A stretch of DNA of 64,000 bases. Origin: Silene conica (lineage: Eukaryota > Streptophyta > Magnoliopsida > Caryophyllales > Caryophyllaceae). Below are positions 45,426 through 56,995 of this stretch, piece by piece. Within the stretch, counting starts at the first letter, position 1, and every line of letters begins with the position of its first letter. The notes under the pieces were generated by a model. It was not told where the DNA came from, did no database searches, and saw only the letters and a program-made list of their open reading frames with translations. Both the position numbers and the translations under genes were made by a program. The DNA is taken from positions 29,296,203 through 29,360,202 of the forward strand of contig CM055312.2 of assembly GCA_029255685.2 (NCBI GenBank), read 5' to 3'.

Positions 45426-47015
45426 TTGGAAAGTGATGAGCATACCACATACAAAGCTGCAATCTCGAGTCCCGACTCCGCCAAATGGCAAGAGGCCATG
45501 ATATCCGAGATGGATTCTATGCATCAAAACCAAGTATGGGACTTGGTACACTTGACTAAGGAGATGAGACCTCTCCAATGCAAGTGGATCTTCAAGGTGA
45601 AGAATGGCATAGAAGGACATGATGATGTCTATAAAACTAGGCTAGTAGGTAAAGGGTTTTCCCAAGTTCAGGGTCTTTATTATGATGAAACTTTTTCTCC
45701 GGTAGCCATGCTAAGATCCATTACGATAATGTTAGCGATTGCTGCATTTCATGACTATGAAGTGTGGAAAATGGACGTCAAAACCGCCTTCTTAAATGGG
45801 CATTTAAAGGAGGATGTGTATATGATACAACCTGAGGGTTTTGAAGATCCTAAAAATCCTAACAAGGTATGCAAACTTAAGAGATCCATTTATGGTCTTA
45901 AACAAGCATCTAGGAGTTGGAATCATCGCTTCAATGAAGTCATAAAAGAGAATGATTTCACTCGAAGTGTCGAGGAACCTTGTCTATATATGAAATTCAG
46001 TGGGAGCAATGTTGTATTCCTAATTTTGTATGTGGATGACATACTACTCATTGGAAATGATGTTTCAATGCTTTCATCAGTTAAAGGATGGTTAGGTAAC
46101 TATTTTCAGATGAAAGATCTAGGAAATGCGCAATGCATATTAGGTATCCGGATCTATAGAGATAGATCCAAGAGGATATTGGCACTAAGTCAAGAATCTT
46201 ATATCGATAAGATTCTACGACGGTTCAACATGGGAAATTCCAAGAGAGGGTTTATCCCAATGGTAAGTGGAATTATATTGAGAAAATCTCAATCTCCCAC
46301 GGAGCCCAAAGATGTTGAACGCATGAAAATGATCCGTTATGCTTCCGTCGTGGGATCTATCATGTACGCCATGATATGCACTCGTCCAGATGTCTCGTAT
46401 GCCTTGAGCATGACTAGTAGATATCAAGCAAATCCAGGTGAAAGTCACTGGATTGCAGTCAAGAATATCCTTAAGTACTTAAGAAGAACTAAGGATTCAT
46501 TTTTAGTGTTTGGAGGGGAAGAAGATTTGTGTGTAAAGGGTTATACAGATGCAAGCTTCCAAACAGATAAAGACGATTTTAAATCCCAGGCTGGATTTGT
46601 CTTTATCTTGAATGGTGGTGCCATTAGTTGGAAAAGCTTCAAAGAACCAGTCGTTGCGGATTCTACTACGGAAGCAGAGTACATTGCAGCATCAGAAGCT
46701 GCTAAGGAAGCAGTATGGATAAGGCAATTCATCGAGGGACTAAGGGTAGTGCCAAATGTTGAAGATCCTATCACCCTGTACTGTGATAACAGTGGTGCTG
46801 TCTTTCAGGCTAAGGAGCCAAAGTCTAGTAATAAATCTAGACATGTACCAAGAAAATATCATGTAATTCGGGATTTCATTGATAGGAAGGAAATAGCGAT
46901 TTGTAAGGTTGGGACAGACGATAATGTGGCTGATCCCTTAACCAAACCCTTGTCGCAATTTAAGCATGATTCTCATGCTCGTTCTATGGGTCTTAAGAGT
47001 TTACCCAATATGTAA
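45426..47015 (+). CDS. pol: Reverse transcriptase-RNase H of element D
   Basis: A 529-codon open frame. RT: MDVKTAFLNG at 116-125, YGLKQASRSWN at 156-166, catalytic YVDD at 202-205. RNase H: YTDAS at 373-377 (Asp375), TTEAEY at 414-419, YCDN at 452-455 (Asp454). Ends with the copia tail NVADPLTKPLSQ. All catalytic residues are present and there is no stop, so this portion could be functional if translated from an intact polyprotein. About two thirds identical by eye to the RT-RNase H of C. Confidence 0.93.
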   Translation: MESDEHTTYKAAISSPDSAKWQEAMISEMDSMHQNQVWDLVHLTKEMRPLQCKWIFKVKNGIEGHDDVYKTRLVGKGFSQVQGLYYDETFSPVAMLRSITIMLAIAAFHDYEVWKMDVKTAFLNGHLKEDVYMIQPEGFEDPKNPNKVCKLKRSIYGLKQASRSWNHRFNEVIKENDFTRSVEEPCLYMKFSGSNVVFLILYVDDILLIGNDVSMLSSVKGWLGNYFQMKDLGNAQCILGIRIYRDRSKRILALSQESYIDKILRRFNMGNSKRGFIPMVSGIILRKSQSPTEPKDVERMKMIRYASVVGSIMYAMICTRPDVSYALSMTSRYQANPGESHWIAVKNILKYLRRTKDSFLVFGGEEDLCVKGYTDASFQTDKDDFKSQAGFVFILNGGAISWKSFKEPVVADSTTEAEYIAASEAAKEAVWIRQFIEGLRVVPNVEDPITLYCDNSGAVFQAKEPKSSNKSRHVPRKYHVIRDFIDRKEIAICKVGTDDNVADPLTKPLSQFKHDSHARSMGLKSLPNM

Positions 47016-47520
47016 TCGATTATATGATATGAAATGAAAAATGTTGTTTTTGGTTTCATATAAGGTAATCTTGTTCATCATTTAAGTTTTATTTATAACT
47101 TGTTTTATTTTACATACTTTGTTAAATCCAAATAGGATTGTATGACAATTACTGAACCCTGTTAAAGTGAACTGGATTAACTTAGTAATGCCCCTAGTCA
47201 CTTATATGAGGTGACATCTTGAAATGACTAGATTATGATGCGATGATGGTGAGTTCTTACACCATAGAGTCATAAGAGATGACTAGTCGGTCATATAGAC
47301 AAACTGTAAGGTACACTTGTGTCGGGCAATGACCGCTTATAGAGTTCTTTAGAATTCAATATAGCCTGGTCGTGGCAAGAGCTACTATATATATATTCTT
47401 ATGAGTCGATTCTTAGACTAGAGACTGGTTTCTCTAAAGTGACATAAGTCAAAGTGACTTTAATTTATGCTCTACGATCTTCCGTAAAAGGGGTCAAATG
47501 GGCATCTTTTGGGTCAAAAT
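47016..47520 (+). other. 3' UTR of element D, before F2
   Basis: Matches the 3' UTR of B (8031-8376) over most of its length. No ORF. F2 is inserted at its end, 24 bases after the GTCAAATGGG block; in B the equivalent insertion lies 5 bases after that block. Confidence 0.8.
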
Positions 47521-48037
47521 TGTAAAACCCCTCGCGGCAGCGGAAAAGTAAACATACAAAACATGCCAAAAATACGCGGAATTTAAAACTTTTGACAAGA
47601 TAAGAAAACATGCGAGGTGTCTTACTGATATAACATGCGGGAGAAAAGAAACATAAATAGGTATATAAGTACAATACAAAAGCAGCCCGGGATAGCATAT
47701 CCCTACAGGCACAATATACTGAAACATAAGTCTAAGGTCTAGCTACACGATAAGGTAAAAGTCAACGATGAAGGATCATCGCTCGCTAGCCTCAACGTAA
47801 CCCCCTGCATTAGCCCTCATGTACCTACACACATACAACATGTGCGCCACAGTCAGTGGGGAGTGACTAGAGTGCTCCTAGCCACCTATTGTCAATAACA
47901 CATAACACATAAGGCATCCAACATACTCCAACATATATAAAACATGTGAAGCATACAAATCTCAATATCCGAATCTCAAGTCAACATGCAAATACTTATG
48001 CAAGGCTCTCAACCAACTTCGGAAACTATTTGGAAGG

Positions 48038-48080
48038 AGAGCCGGTTTCCCTTCCGGTTGCCCGGCCGGGGGGTCTTTCA
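48038..48080 (-). repeat. CCGGCCGGG module in F2
   Basis: Reverse-strand copy of the F1 module at about 10618-10655; a second lies at about 48752-48790. Confidence 0.75.
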
Positions 48081-49208
48081 ATCGAAACCATTTACGAAAC
48101 TAGACTAAGAGTCGTCCAATGCCTTGGACGAACAATACTATGATAACCAAGTATAAAACATTCTTATACACAAACTAAAGCATGCTCAACATCCAATTTT
48201 ATCAACAAGAGGTAGGTCACCTAGTGACTCGACTCTAACAACTATAGGCCAACCAAGTGATTCTACAAACAAGAGATAGGTCATCCAAGTGACTCGACTC
48301 TTACTACTATGAGCAGGCCGACAATCGACTCGTCTTTATACTACGACATCCCAAATCTCAGACTATACAACCCCCTGGTAGGACGACATCAAATGACTGT
48401 CCTAGTCTAAACCTGGCCAGACTCTCGGAGCGCAAACGAATCACGATCCCCGATTCGACAAGTGCACAAGGCACCCCCAAGACCCGAACTAGCTAGGAAC
48501 GAGATATGCCCGAAGGCGGGCAGACAATCTAAAACCTGACCGTGAGGACCAAGCCCCTACGGCCAACCAGCTACACAATGCAATCAGGTGAGAACTCGAG
48601 TACTATTGCAGCGCACAACAGGTTACACAAATCACAATATGTCATCTCAAAGATGTACAATAACTCAAACTCGAATGACAATCATTTCGTATATATCTCA
48701 TCTCTAAACATTCATTCAACACTTAGCCGATTTCGGAAACTAATTTGAGGCGAGAGCCGGTCTCCCTTCCGGTTGCCCGGCCGGGGGGTCTTTCTCCTCA
48801 AATCCATTACCGAACCCAATATAAGTGCCGCCCAATTCCTTGAGACTTCAAACAAGCATACAATTCATATTAAATAACGTATATTCTTTACGGAAATCAT
48901 TACGCATATAAAATAACAAAAGAAACGTAAATTAAATATATAGTTCATTCGGAAAATAGAAACAAGAACTAATTTAACGTTTCACATTATATCCTCATAT
49001 TGTCTAAATAAAATTAACATGTGAGAAATTAATATAACAAGTCGTATTTAATTATTCGGGAAACCGATTAACTAATTAATCATTTAGGCATGCTTCTTAA
49101 AATAAGACCGTAACCCATTACTAATTCGTAACGATTTCAAACGTATAATATTTAAACGTAAACAAGCTAGCAATAACGTACGTAAATTAATTAATTCAAA
49201 CAGGCTAG

Positions 49209-49645
49209 TAAGGCTCCGTTTGGCAGTGCACTTCAGGTACCTGATTTGCCTGTAATAGCTTTTTTGCCAAAAGAATCAGGTAGCTTATTTTTTTGGGAGT
49301 GTTTGGCAAGTAGCTTATTTAATCAAATAAGCTACCTGAAATGAAATGCTACATGAGGTAGCATTTTAGATTTCAGGTACCTGATTATATGTTATATTAC
49401 ATTTTTACCCTTCAATCTATAATATAGTAAATAATTATTATATCCTTTTCTGTCATTTCACTAAAATAAGCTACCTTTTCAGTTAGTTTGCCAAACAGTT
49501 TTTTATATAATCAGTTAGCTTATCAGATCCTAATTTTCAGCTACCTTATCAGCTACCTTTTCAGGTTTCAGCTACCTTTTCAGTTTTCAGGTACCTTTTC
49601 AGGTTTCAGGTAGCTTTTCAGCTCGTTTTGTCAAACGGAGCCTTA
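49209..49645. mobile_element. MITE inside F2, about 0.43 kb
   Basis: Terminal inverted repeats TAAGGCTCCGTTTG and CAAACGGAGCCTTA. The inner part is packed with AGGTAGC/GCTACCT words in both orientations, as in the subterminal repeats of DNA transposons. No coding sequence. F1 lacks it. No clear target duplication is seen, so the superfamily is left open (hAT-like is possible). Confidence 0.75.
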
Positions 49646-50841
49646 GCACGTACGTAAAATATAATAAAATAATAATAATATTACAAAAAAAAGAATGATT
49701 ACACAGTAGCACTAAAATGTAGTACGCAGCATCAAATAGTAAAATGAAGTAACGGCGTGAAATTGAAGCATCAAGACAGTGGGACAGTAGCAGCAAAATA
49801 ACGAGTAGTTCAGTATATAGCGGCAGAAACTCATAGGCAGTTTAAAATAGCAGCGTACAATCGACAAGGAAGCATGGTACAAGCAGTTGAACAATAGCTA
49901 TTAGTAAGCAGCAGCAGCGCTTAATTCAAACACCGACAACAATAATAATTAAAACACAACCAGGGCAGCAACACAACAATACGAGCAACATCAGTGGTAG
50001 TCGTAAATAGCCCAAAACGCAGCATAACCACATATAGGAGATGAATAACATGAATTTGTGACGGATACTAATTTACCCATAACCTATTTAACATAAATTT
50101 CACATCAATTTCACATAAACTATAAGTAATCACATGTCCAATTAATTTAAGACAAAGGCCGAGCTTTTCTCATTATCGTCACCTTTTAGATTCACAAATC
50201 ACCGAGAATCGCCTCCAAGCTACTCCAATCGACCAAGCCCACAACTAGAAACACCAATAACAGTATTAGACTCGAAAAACGTGCATTAAAGGGCACGGTC
50301 AGATTATAAGATTAAAAGATTTTGGTATAAAACTTACCTAGAAAGATGGAGGACGAGAAGAGGAATCCGTAGGCGCAAGAATCGTCTCAATCGGATAAGT
50401 AACGAAGGTTTTATGAGCATTTTAAGATTGAAGAAGGAAGAGATATGAAAATGGTGTTTTCATTTTTCTCAAATCTGAAAAATGAGGAGAGAAGGGGGAG
50501 GTTAGGGTTTGTGAGAGGGTTTTTGTGAGAAAAAAAGATGAGGGAATGGACCCAATTACAAGTTAGGTCCATGACACGAGTTTTAAGACGGTTTAGGCTA
50601 GATTTATCGACTCAAGGTCACTATAAACTTAAGACGACATAAATAAATCCGGACCATAAAATTAAATTGCTAAGACATAAATTACGCAATTAAATAAAAC
50701 CTCATTTAAAAGTCTTTAAAATATTTCCGTATAAATTAATTAGTTATATAAATGAAATTACGAAGTTACGAAATATTAATTATTTTCGAAATTTAACTTA
50801 AAATCTTTAAACTTCCAAGCCTGAAATATTGGGATGTTACA

Positions 50842-51246
50842 AAAATGGACGATGTTTGCCAAGGAGAACAGTTGGATAGGAATTGGTCTACCCCTTGTGA
50901 GGGTTATCTCAAATCTCAAGGCCACTCGAGGAGTAGTGAACTGGAAATGCGTGGCCACGCTCGGAGAATATCTATGGTAGATAATAATTCCGGTCTATCA
51001 GTTACACTCCATATCGAGAAAAACCACTATTGATTTGATCACGTGCAAGTACGACCTATAAGACACCTTGCATTGAGTGGGAGATGATATAATAGAACAA
51101 GAGAATCGGTGATCCACACTTGTGAGGACAAGTGGGAGATTGTTAAGGATTAATGGAGGGTACCAATGTTCGAACCTTGGCCATTAGTGTTAGAGTGTGG
51201 ACTCTTAACCACTAAACTCAAGGTACAATTGGTACAAGTGGTAGAT
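50842..51246 (+). other. 3' internal end of element D, with polypurine tracts
   Basis: Resumes D after F2. It contains the 12-bp palindrome GCGTGGCCACGC (50949-50960), the hairpin CACTTGT-GAGG-ACAAGTG (51117-51134) and a tRNA-like insertion that has duplicated the purine tract. Confidence 0.8.
51145..51233 (-). mobile_element. tRNA-like insertion at the polypurine tract of D
   Basis: 89 bp flanked by a 17-bp direct repeat (51128-51144 and 51234-51250) with one mismatch. The reverse strand has an A-box-like TTTAGTGGTTAAG and a perfect-looking T-arm CCAAGGTTCGAACATTGG with a GGTTCGAAC B box. This fits a tRNA-derived retrocopy or the head of a SINE. No tail or acceptor stem is clear. Confidence 0.5.
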
Positions 51247-52398
51247 TGTTGGAGTGAGTGTCCTCCACAATAGTGTGATCACGTCAATAATATAATTAAT
51301 TGACAAATCTCTATAAAAGAATATTCATGGGATGATTCTTTATCATAAGTCAACCGGTCAACATTAATCGGTAATGATTGGCTTGCTAGAGTTTGACATT
51401 ACTGTCGTAATGACGGTGATGACCAGTTGATCCCTTTAGGTCACACCTATAGGACAACTCTCTTAATGATAAATGAAATAACTGTATATTGATACGAGTT
51501 AGTTCATTTCTAGTTTATAAATAATATGAGGGGAAAATTTATAATAAGATTATAAGTTAAAGTGTTTTAGTGATCGAAATGTCATCACTATTACTTATAC
51601 GTTTGTGAAACATAAAATTGCCTGAATGAATTAATTTAGCCACAATTGTTGTAGTAATAAAATATGATTAATTAGATATAAGTAATTATTTGAATTACTT
51701 CTAAATTTACGATTAAAGAGTTTAAGAGTTAAACTACAAATTACGTAAACTTATATGATCCTAACTAATGTTGTGTATGGGTCCATTTCATGCCATGGAC
51801 CGTGTGACATAACACACACACACACACATACACATTAGATTATAATAGGAACATTAGAGGAACATCTATTTAATGCATAAACAAGTGTGGGAGACATGTG
51901 TGTGTTTTGAGGAACCCTTCATTGGGCACGCTCACCACCCTAGCCGGCCTCTTCTTTTGTGAAGAACAAAAGAAGGCTTTGTCTCCTCATTTTCATTCAT
52001 TCATGCTTTGGATTAGGGTTTTACTTAGAGAGAAAAAGAAAGAAATCTTCTCCTTGCTCATACCCTAAACCGTGTGCAACTCCCTCCATAAACTAGTTAT
52101 TTTGTATTGTGTTCTAGCAAACAAATCAAAAATACATTGAGTGAAGTGTGTCTTGGTGTTCATCTTTTGGAGGTCATCTATTTGAAGGCTCAAGGAGGAT
52201 CATTCCGTGTTGAAAGCTCAAGAACAAGTAAAGAATGAAGGTGTCTTCACTTGTGCTCTAATATTGCCGTGAATAGCATTGTAAGGGTGCTCGATTTTCT
52301 CCCTTGAATCTCGTTTGTTTCAAGTTAAGCATGCATAAGATCTTTATGTTATAAGATAAACTCATTAGTATGACTATAATAGGTATTTAAACCTAACA
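51247..52398 (+). repeat. 3' LTR of element D
   Basis: TGTTGGAGTGAG ... CCTAACA, 1152 bp. Its 5' part is clearly related to LTR B. Nested inverted repeat: TCAACCGGTCA/TGACCAGTTGA (51350-51360, 51420-51430) and CGGTAATG/CATTACTG (51369-51376, 51397-51404). A short (CA)n run lies near 51810. Confidence 0.88.
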
Positions 52399-52741
52399 AA
52401 TATAATATTAATAATTCAAATTAACCTTTTAAGACGAATATCAAGATTATCATGAGATCGATTCTTTAGCAAATTATTTCGTCCAAGAACATTCAAGACG
52501 ATTCCTTTTACGTTTTAACTCAATCCTTATTAAATTAAAGCATCTTTAAATTTATTATTATTTCATCTTAACTGATTAATACAACAACTATAATAAATCA
52601 AAAAGGAAAATGAAAAACACAAAAAAATATGTCTCGGCTAAGCAAATTGCGACGACTGCTTTTTTTTTTTTGTCTTTCTCAAAACGTTTATGAAAATCAT
52701 ACAAAATTAAAATTCGTAAGCCTTAATGCTCTGATACCACT
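52399..52741 (-). other. Leader fragment and primer site of element E
   Basis: Reverse strand TGGTATCAGAGC at 52739-52728 next to an LTR end identifies a 5' leader of a minus-strand copia element, cut on the left by element D. The remaining 330 bases are AT-rich with no ORF supported. Confidence 0.75.
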
Positions 52742-53654
52742 TGCGGGAAAATATTTGTATATACTCTCAATTCTTTATATGCAGGATTATAACAAATTTA
52801 TAATGTACGATTTATAGTCATAAACGAAGAATAAAATACAAAGATTGGGATTAAGAATTAACCTTTTGTCCTTGCAAAGGCCTAAGATCAGATATCAAAA
52901 CAGATATCCTCCTAATCATTGCACCCAAGATGTCCTGAGAAATACCCTTTCCTGAGCTAGAAACTGCAAAATTACCTTTAATTTTGTGTAAGATGAAAGC
53001 TAGAGAGAGAGAGAGGAAGGAAGTAATCGTGTAACTCGTGCCCTTAATATGCCGAGTGAATGTGCTATTTATAGTTGCAAATAAGCTTGCTATTAGACAT
53101 CAACTAGGATTCCCCAAATCAGTATTTGGTTCTACCTATAGCACTTCACAACAATTGAACAACATAATAATTGCACCAGTTGTGTTGAGCTCAATCAGAC
53201 CCACGCGGCCTACTGACCGAAATTCCCTTGCTCAGACCGAAATTCTATCTTTATAGAATTTGTTATATCGCGCTCTCTCGTGTAATGTTTTATCTTATAA
53301 ATATCTTATATTTATAATCCACTAATTAAATATAACCTTTTATATTTAATTAAATCATTTAATCTTTATTAAATAATTATATCATCATTACTTTGACTAA
53401 CCGTTTAGTCGTATAGGGTATCAATATGATTACATTTTCATCTAATCATATCTCTCAGATTCTATCCTTTAGGTGTGACTCTTAGGTACCACTTGATTAC
53501 CGCCATCTGTATGACAATAACGTCAAACTTTCTAGCAAGCCAACCGTTATTGATAAACGTGAATCAACTGGCTAAAATAAAAAGTATATCATGTGTTCCT
53601 TTAAGAGATTTATATGTGTTGTTGCACTAACTGTTGAGGACACTAGCTCCAACA
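52742..53654 (-). repeat. 5' LTR of copia element E
   Basis: Minus strand TGTTGGAGCTAG ... TTTCCCGCA, 913 bp, related to the A/C LTR. Nested inverted repeat with outer arms at 53490-53498 and 53572-53580 and inner arms CAATAACG/CGTTATTG (53515-53522, 53545-53552). E was inserted in the gag of element K. Confidence 0.85.
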
Positions 53655-53859
53655 GGTTTATCAGCAACCAGTTTTACAACGGGTTATTTGATGATCACAT
53701 GCCTATTCTCGATGCTGCTGTGAAGAGAAGGTTCCAAAAGGAGACTGAGGATGACAAAGGCTGGGGTATAATTGAGGAGATGACGAACCATTGTGCTAAA
53801 TATGTTAATCCAAGATCTGGGACAAGAACAGTAGACAACATGAATACTGATGGCATGGA
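53655..53859 (+). pseudogene. Athila-type gag piece of element K
   Basis: An open stretch with QFYNGLFDDHMPILDAA and IIEEMTNHCAKY matches the pattern FYxGL...LDxxA...LIEEMA of Athila/Tat gag. The frame continues across the ATGGA target site at 56091 once J is removed (GMEAKLDQLAARFDQRD). Its start is lost to element E. Confidence 0.7.
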
Positions 53860-56090
53860 TGTAACACCCCCATTTATTTAAGAGTCTTTAGCCAGACATT
53901 CTCAAATAAATAAGACTGTTACCATCTCGGAATGACCGAGGTAGTGAATAACAAAGTAAAACTCCCAAAGTTTATTATATAAAAGTGATAAAAATTTAAA
54001 CTTTGATATTACAGAAACTACATAGAAGAATAAAAGTACAACTGATGACTACTCTATATGTGATATAGATCTAAGTCGGTCCCAAGTCCGCATCTCACAC
54101 TCCCGTCCCAGCTCCTAGCTCATCTGTCTCTTTCCTGTAGAATCTACTCCCCATCCGGATCATCGTAGGTGTCACACAAATACACAGGGTCAGCCACGAG
54201 GTTGAGTAGGAAAACATCAATAAGACATACAATATAATAAATTAGAACACCACTCCGTCTCCATGTCACAAGACCCAAAATCACTCCACGCCATATCCAC
54301 ATCATTCAGTCCTTCACTTCACCTCCATCACACCCCTCCTTCCATCACACCACTCCTTCCATGGCCATATCACAAGTCCCGTATCACAAGTCCCGTATCA
54401 CAAGTCCCGTTCTCCACAACAATTAATAATAATCAAATATTCCACAACAACATTCAATATCAATTATAAAAATCTTATAATAAGCATCACACACACACAC
54501 TTCATGTCATAAAACAAACCACTGATGTATCCCCTACCTCGAATTGCAGAATGACAACCGAACAACTGCTAGAATTATTCCACCTCGAACTCAGTTCCTA
54601 TAAATAGTACTTAATATCAATTGCTAACCATACCACCAAACACTACTAAAATTATCACACACTGTAAATATACATATCAACATACTCATATATATATAAC
54701 AACTAATATTAACTCCTTATTCATATCAATCATCATTAGTCAATTATAAACTTACTAATTATAGACTTAATATATATAGACTTATTAAATATGTCATACG
54801 ATCAATTAATCAATTATTATAAAATCCATAATAACAACGATTCAAATAATTAACCATAGTCACAACATATATTAATAATAATAATAGTAATCTCAACTTG
54901 TTAAAACATGATTAAAAATAATAATAGTACTAATACCAAAGCATTATAATAGTAGTAATACTAATGACATTAGTAGTGATAATAATAATAATAACACACT
55001 ATTAATAATTAATAATTAAACAAAACATAAATCACTGTATGTAACAACTCGCCCAAAACGAACAACACCAAGATTTCGCGAAAACACCGAAACAGACCGC
55101 TACTAGCCCGCGCAAACACCTACTACGGCCCTAGGCCTCGCCCCTAGCACCAACAGGCTCGCCTCTGAGCCACGGTGGTTCCAGGGGAAGGGTCCTTGGC
55201 TGTCGACATGCCCAGCCACCACCAGACAACCGCATTCAAAACTCACCCTCACGAACTGCTCTGTTTTCACGTGTCAGACCCTCTAAACGAATCTCACTAT
55301 AACACAACCACGACACACCACAAACCACCGTGACAACCACCATATAGACACCCTAACTATATCTCCATAATAACCCAACACACATACGAAAACACAAGCA
55401 GATTATTAAACGAATCTGGGTATAAACACGACTGTTCAAAAGGCCAACTGGAAAAAAAATAAAGAACACGACTTTGACACTGCGGTAAGACACCCACCTT
55501 CGACAGTCAACGGAGTTCAACGACAACTTACCTATGGCCCATATACGACTACTACGCATCCAAGATCAAAATTACATAAGGAAACAGATCTATAACATGA
55601 TTATACCGACTCAAAATTGCGACTTAAAAGAGACACATAACTGTAAAATCAGAAAATATAGGTGAGAGTACCCTCTTTTAGGTGCAAACGAACCACCGTC
55701 AGACTCCTTAAACCAACGTGCAACCTTCTCTCCTTAGACTATAATGTGGCGGCAGGTTGTGTTGTGATTGTGTGAGTGTTGCTTAGGTCAGAAATAGGGT
55801 TGTCAGGTTGCTTAACATATGACGACAGAGAGACTAAGTTGGTGTTTGTGTTATGTTTGTGTTTTACATCGGTGTGGGCTGTAGTGATGGCACGCCAATC
55901 GAGGCCCAATATCTCATCCTAAACACGTTATATTACTAACCTGTAGACTCGATCTCTTACCAACATGTAAACAAATCTTATTACTTATTCGTTAAATAAG
56001 TTATCGAATATAAACTTTTCAAAATGCTATCAACACGTCCGCGTAAAAATTAAATATTAAATTAAAAACAATAAAATACGGAGTATTACA
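53860..56090 (-). mobile_element. Solo LTR J, chromovirus, inside gag of K
   Basis: TGTAACACCCCC ... GGAGTATTACA on the plus strand, 2231 bp, flanked on both sides by ATGGA (53855-53859, 56091-56095). Related to LTRs H and I. No internal region. Removing it and one ATGGA restores the reading frame of K gag. Confidence 0.93.
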
Positions 56091-56640
56091 ATGGAGGCTA
56101 AGCTAGATCAGTTGGCTGCGCGGTTTGACCAAAGGGACAAACAACAGGAGGGAAGTCAACAGACGGTTCACTTACTGCAAAAAAGGGTGAACCAATGATG
56201 TGTGAGAGATGTGGAGGAGCTTGGTATTCCGCTATTGAATGCCTTGTAGAGAAAGAACAAGTTTTCTTCTTTCAACAGTTCAGACAAGGAGGAAATTTCT
56301 ATAACCTGAACCAAGTTCACCCCAATCTGAGCTGGATAAGTCAGAATATGCTCAACCCTACCCCACCACCTTAACAAAACCACATCCCCCCTCACCGCAA
56401 ACAACAAAATTACCAGAAATCCCCACAATTTCAGCCGTCGCAAGCTAGTGCTTCCTCATCTGGAGGAAATTCTGAAATAAGTGAGTTGAAGACTATGGTT
56501 CAATCTTTGGCATCCCAAATGCAAGCTGGAAATGCGTCGATCAAGTTGTTAGAGTCCGCCCAATTGGCGGTTAAGCAATCGTCGCGACCACAAGGACAAC
56601 TTCCCTCACAAACTGAACAACAAATAAGACCATCAATATG
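56091..56640 (+). pseudogene. 3' part of Athila-type gag of element K
   Basis: MEAKLDQLAARFDQRDKQQ, then a Cys-containing stretch (CERCGGAW) and a Gln/Ser-rich tail with SGGNSEISELKTMVQSLASQM. At least one stop (near 56374) and shifts are present. Confidence 0.7.
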
Positions 56641-56764
56641 GTTAGGTTGAGGAGTGGACGCGAGTATGAGGGCCCAAGTATTGAAGCTTCTGGTCAGAAA
56701 GATGTAAAAAGTAGAAAAGAAGATGCTGGAACGGGAGCTTGGGTCAATCGAGTGGTTGTCAGAA

Positions 56765-56936
56765 CTCGATCGACTGAAAAATTCGAGGATTCACTCGATC
56801 GAGTAGATGTCAGAGCTTGGTCGAGTGAGGTTGACAGAGAGGTCCTCGATCGAGCAGTACCACTTGCTCGATCGAGGAAAGCATAAGAAAATATCACTCG
56901 ATCGAGTGATCTGATGGCAGAAAACACTCGATCGAG
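56765..56936 (+). repeat. CTCGATCGAG array between gag and protease of K
   Basis: Sites at 56765 (CTCGATCGAC), 56794, 56816 (decayed), 56845, 56867, 56897 and 56927. Intervals within pairs are 22, 22 and 30 bp. The copy at 56893-56910, ATCACTCGATCGAGTGAT, is an 18-bp perfect palindrome. Confidence 0.88.
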
Positions 56937-56995
56937 TATTCTTCAGAAGAGAAAAGAAAAAAGAGAAAAAACAAGTTAATTACGAGAAAAAGCGT

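Larger units (their letters stand above)
47521..50841 (-). mobile_element. Solo LTR F2, chromovirus-like, inside element D
   Basis: Plus strand TGTAAAACCCCTCG ... GGGATGTTACA, 3321 bp, flanked by a perfect duplication AAAAT (47516-47520 and 50842-50846). It is the reverse orientation of F1 and shares its 3' two-thirds and both CCGGCCGGG modules, but differs elsewhere and carries a MITE. On the sense strand CTAGGTAAGTTT near 50340 looks like a splice donor. Confidence 0.85.
43463..52398 (+). mobile_element. Element D: copia retrotransposon, 5' LTR outside window
   Basis: From the last 39 bases of its leader (acceptor-like TTTTGTAG at 43481-43488) to the end of its 3' LTR. The A/C composite was inserted into its leader. 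Its pol is the best preserved in the window. F2 and a tRNA-like segment are inserted in its 3' UTR. Confidence 0.88.

Noticed and set aside
53591..53881. Possible host exon (96-codon ORF)
   Set aside because: It matches the pattern of Athila gag and continues in frame across solo LTR J into more gag; its first codons lie in LTR E and its last in LTR J.
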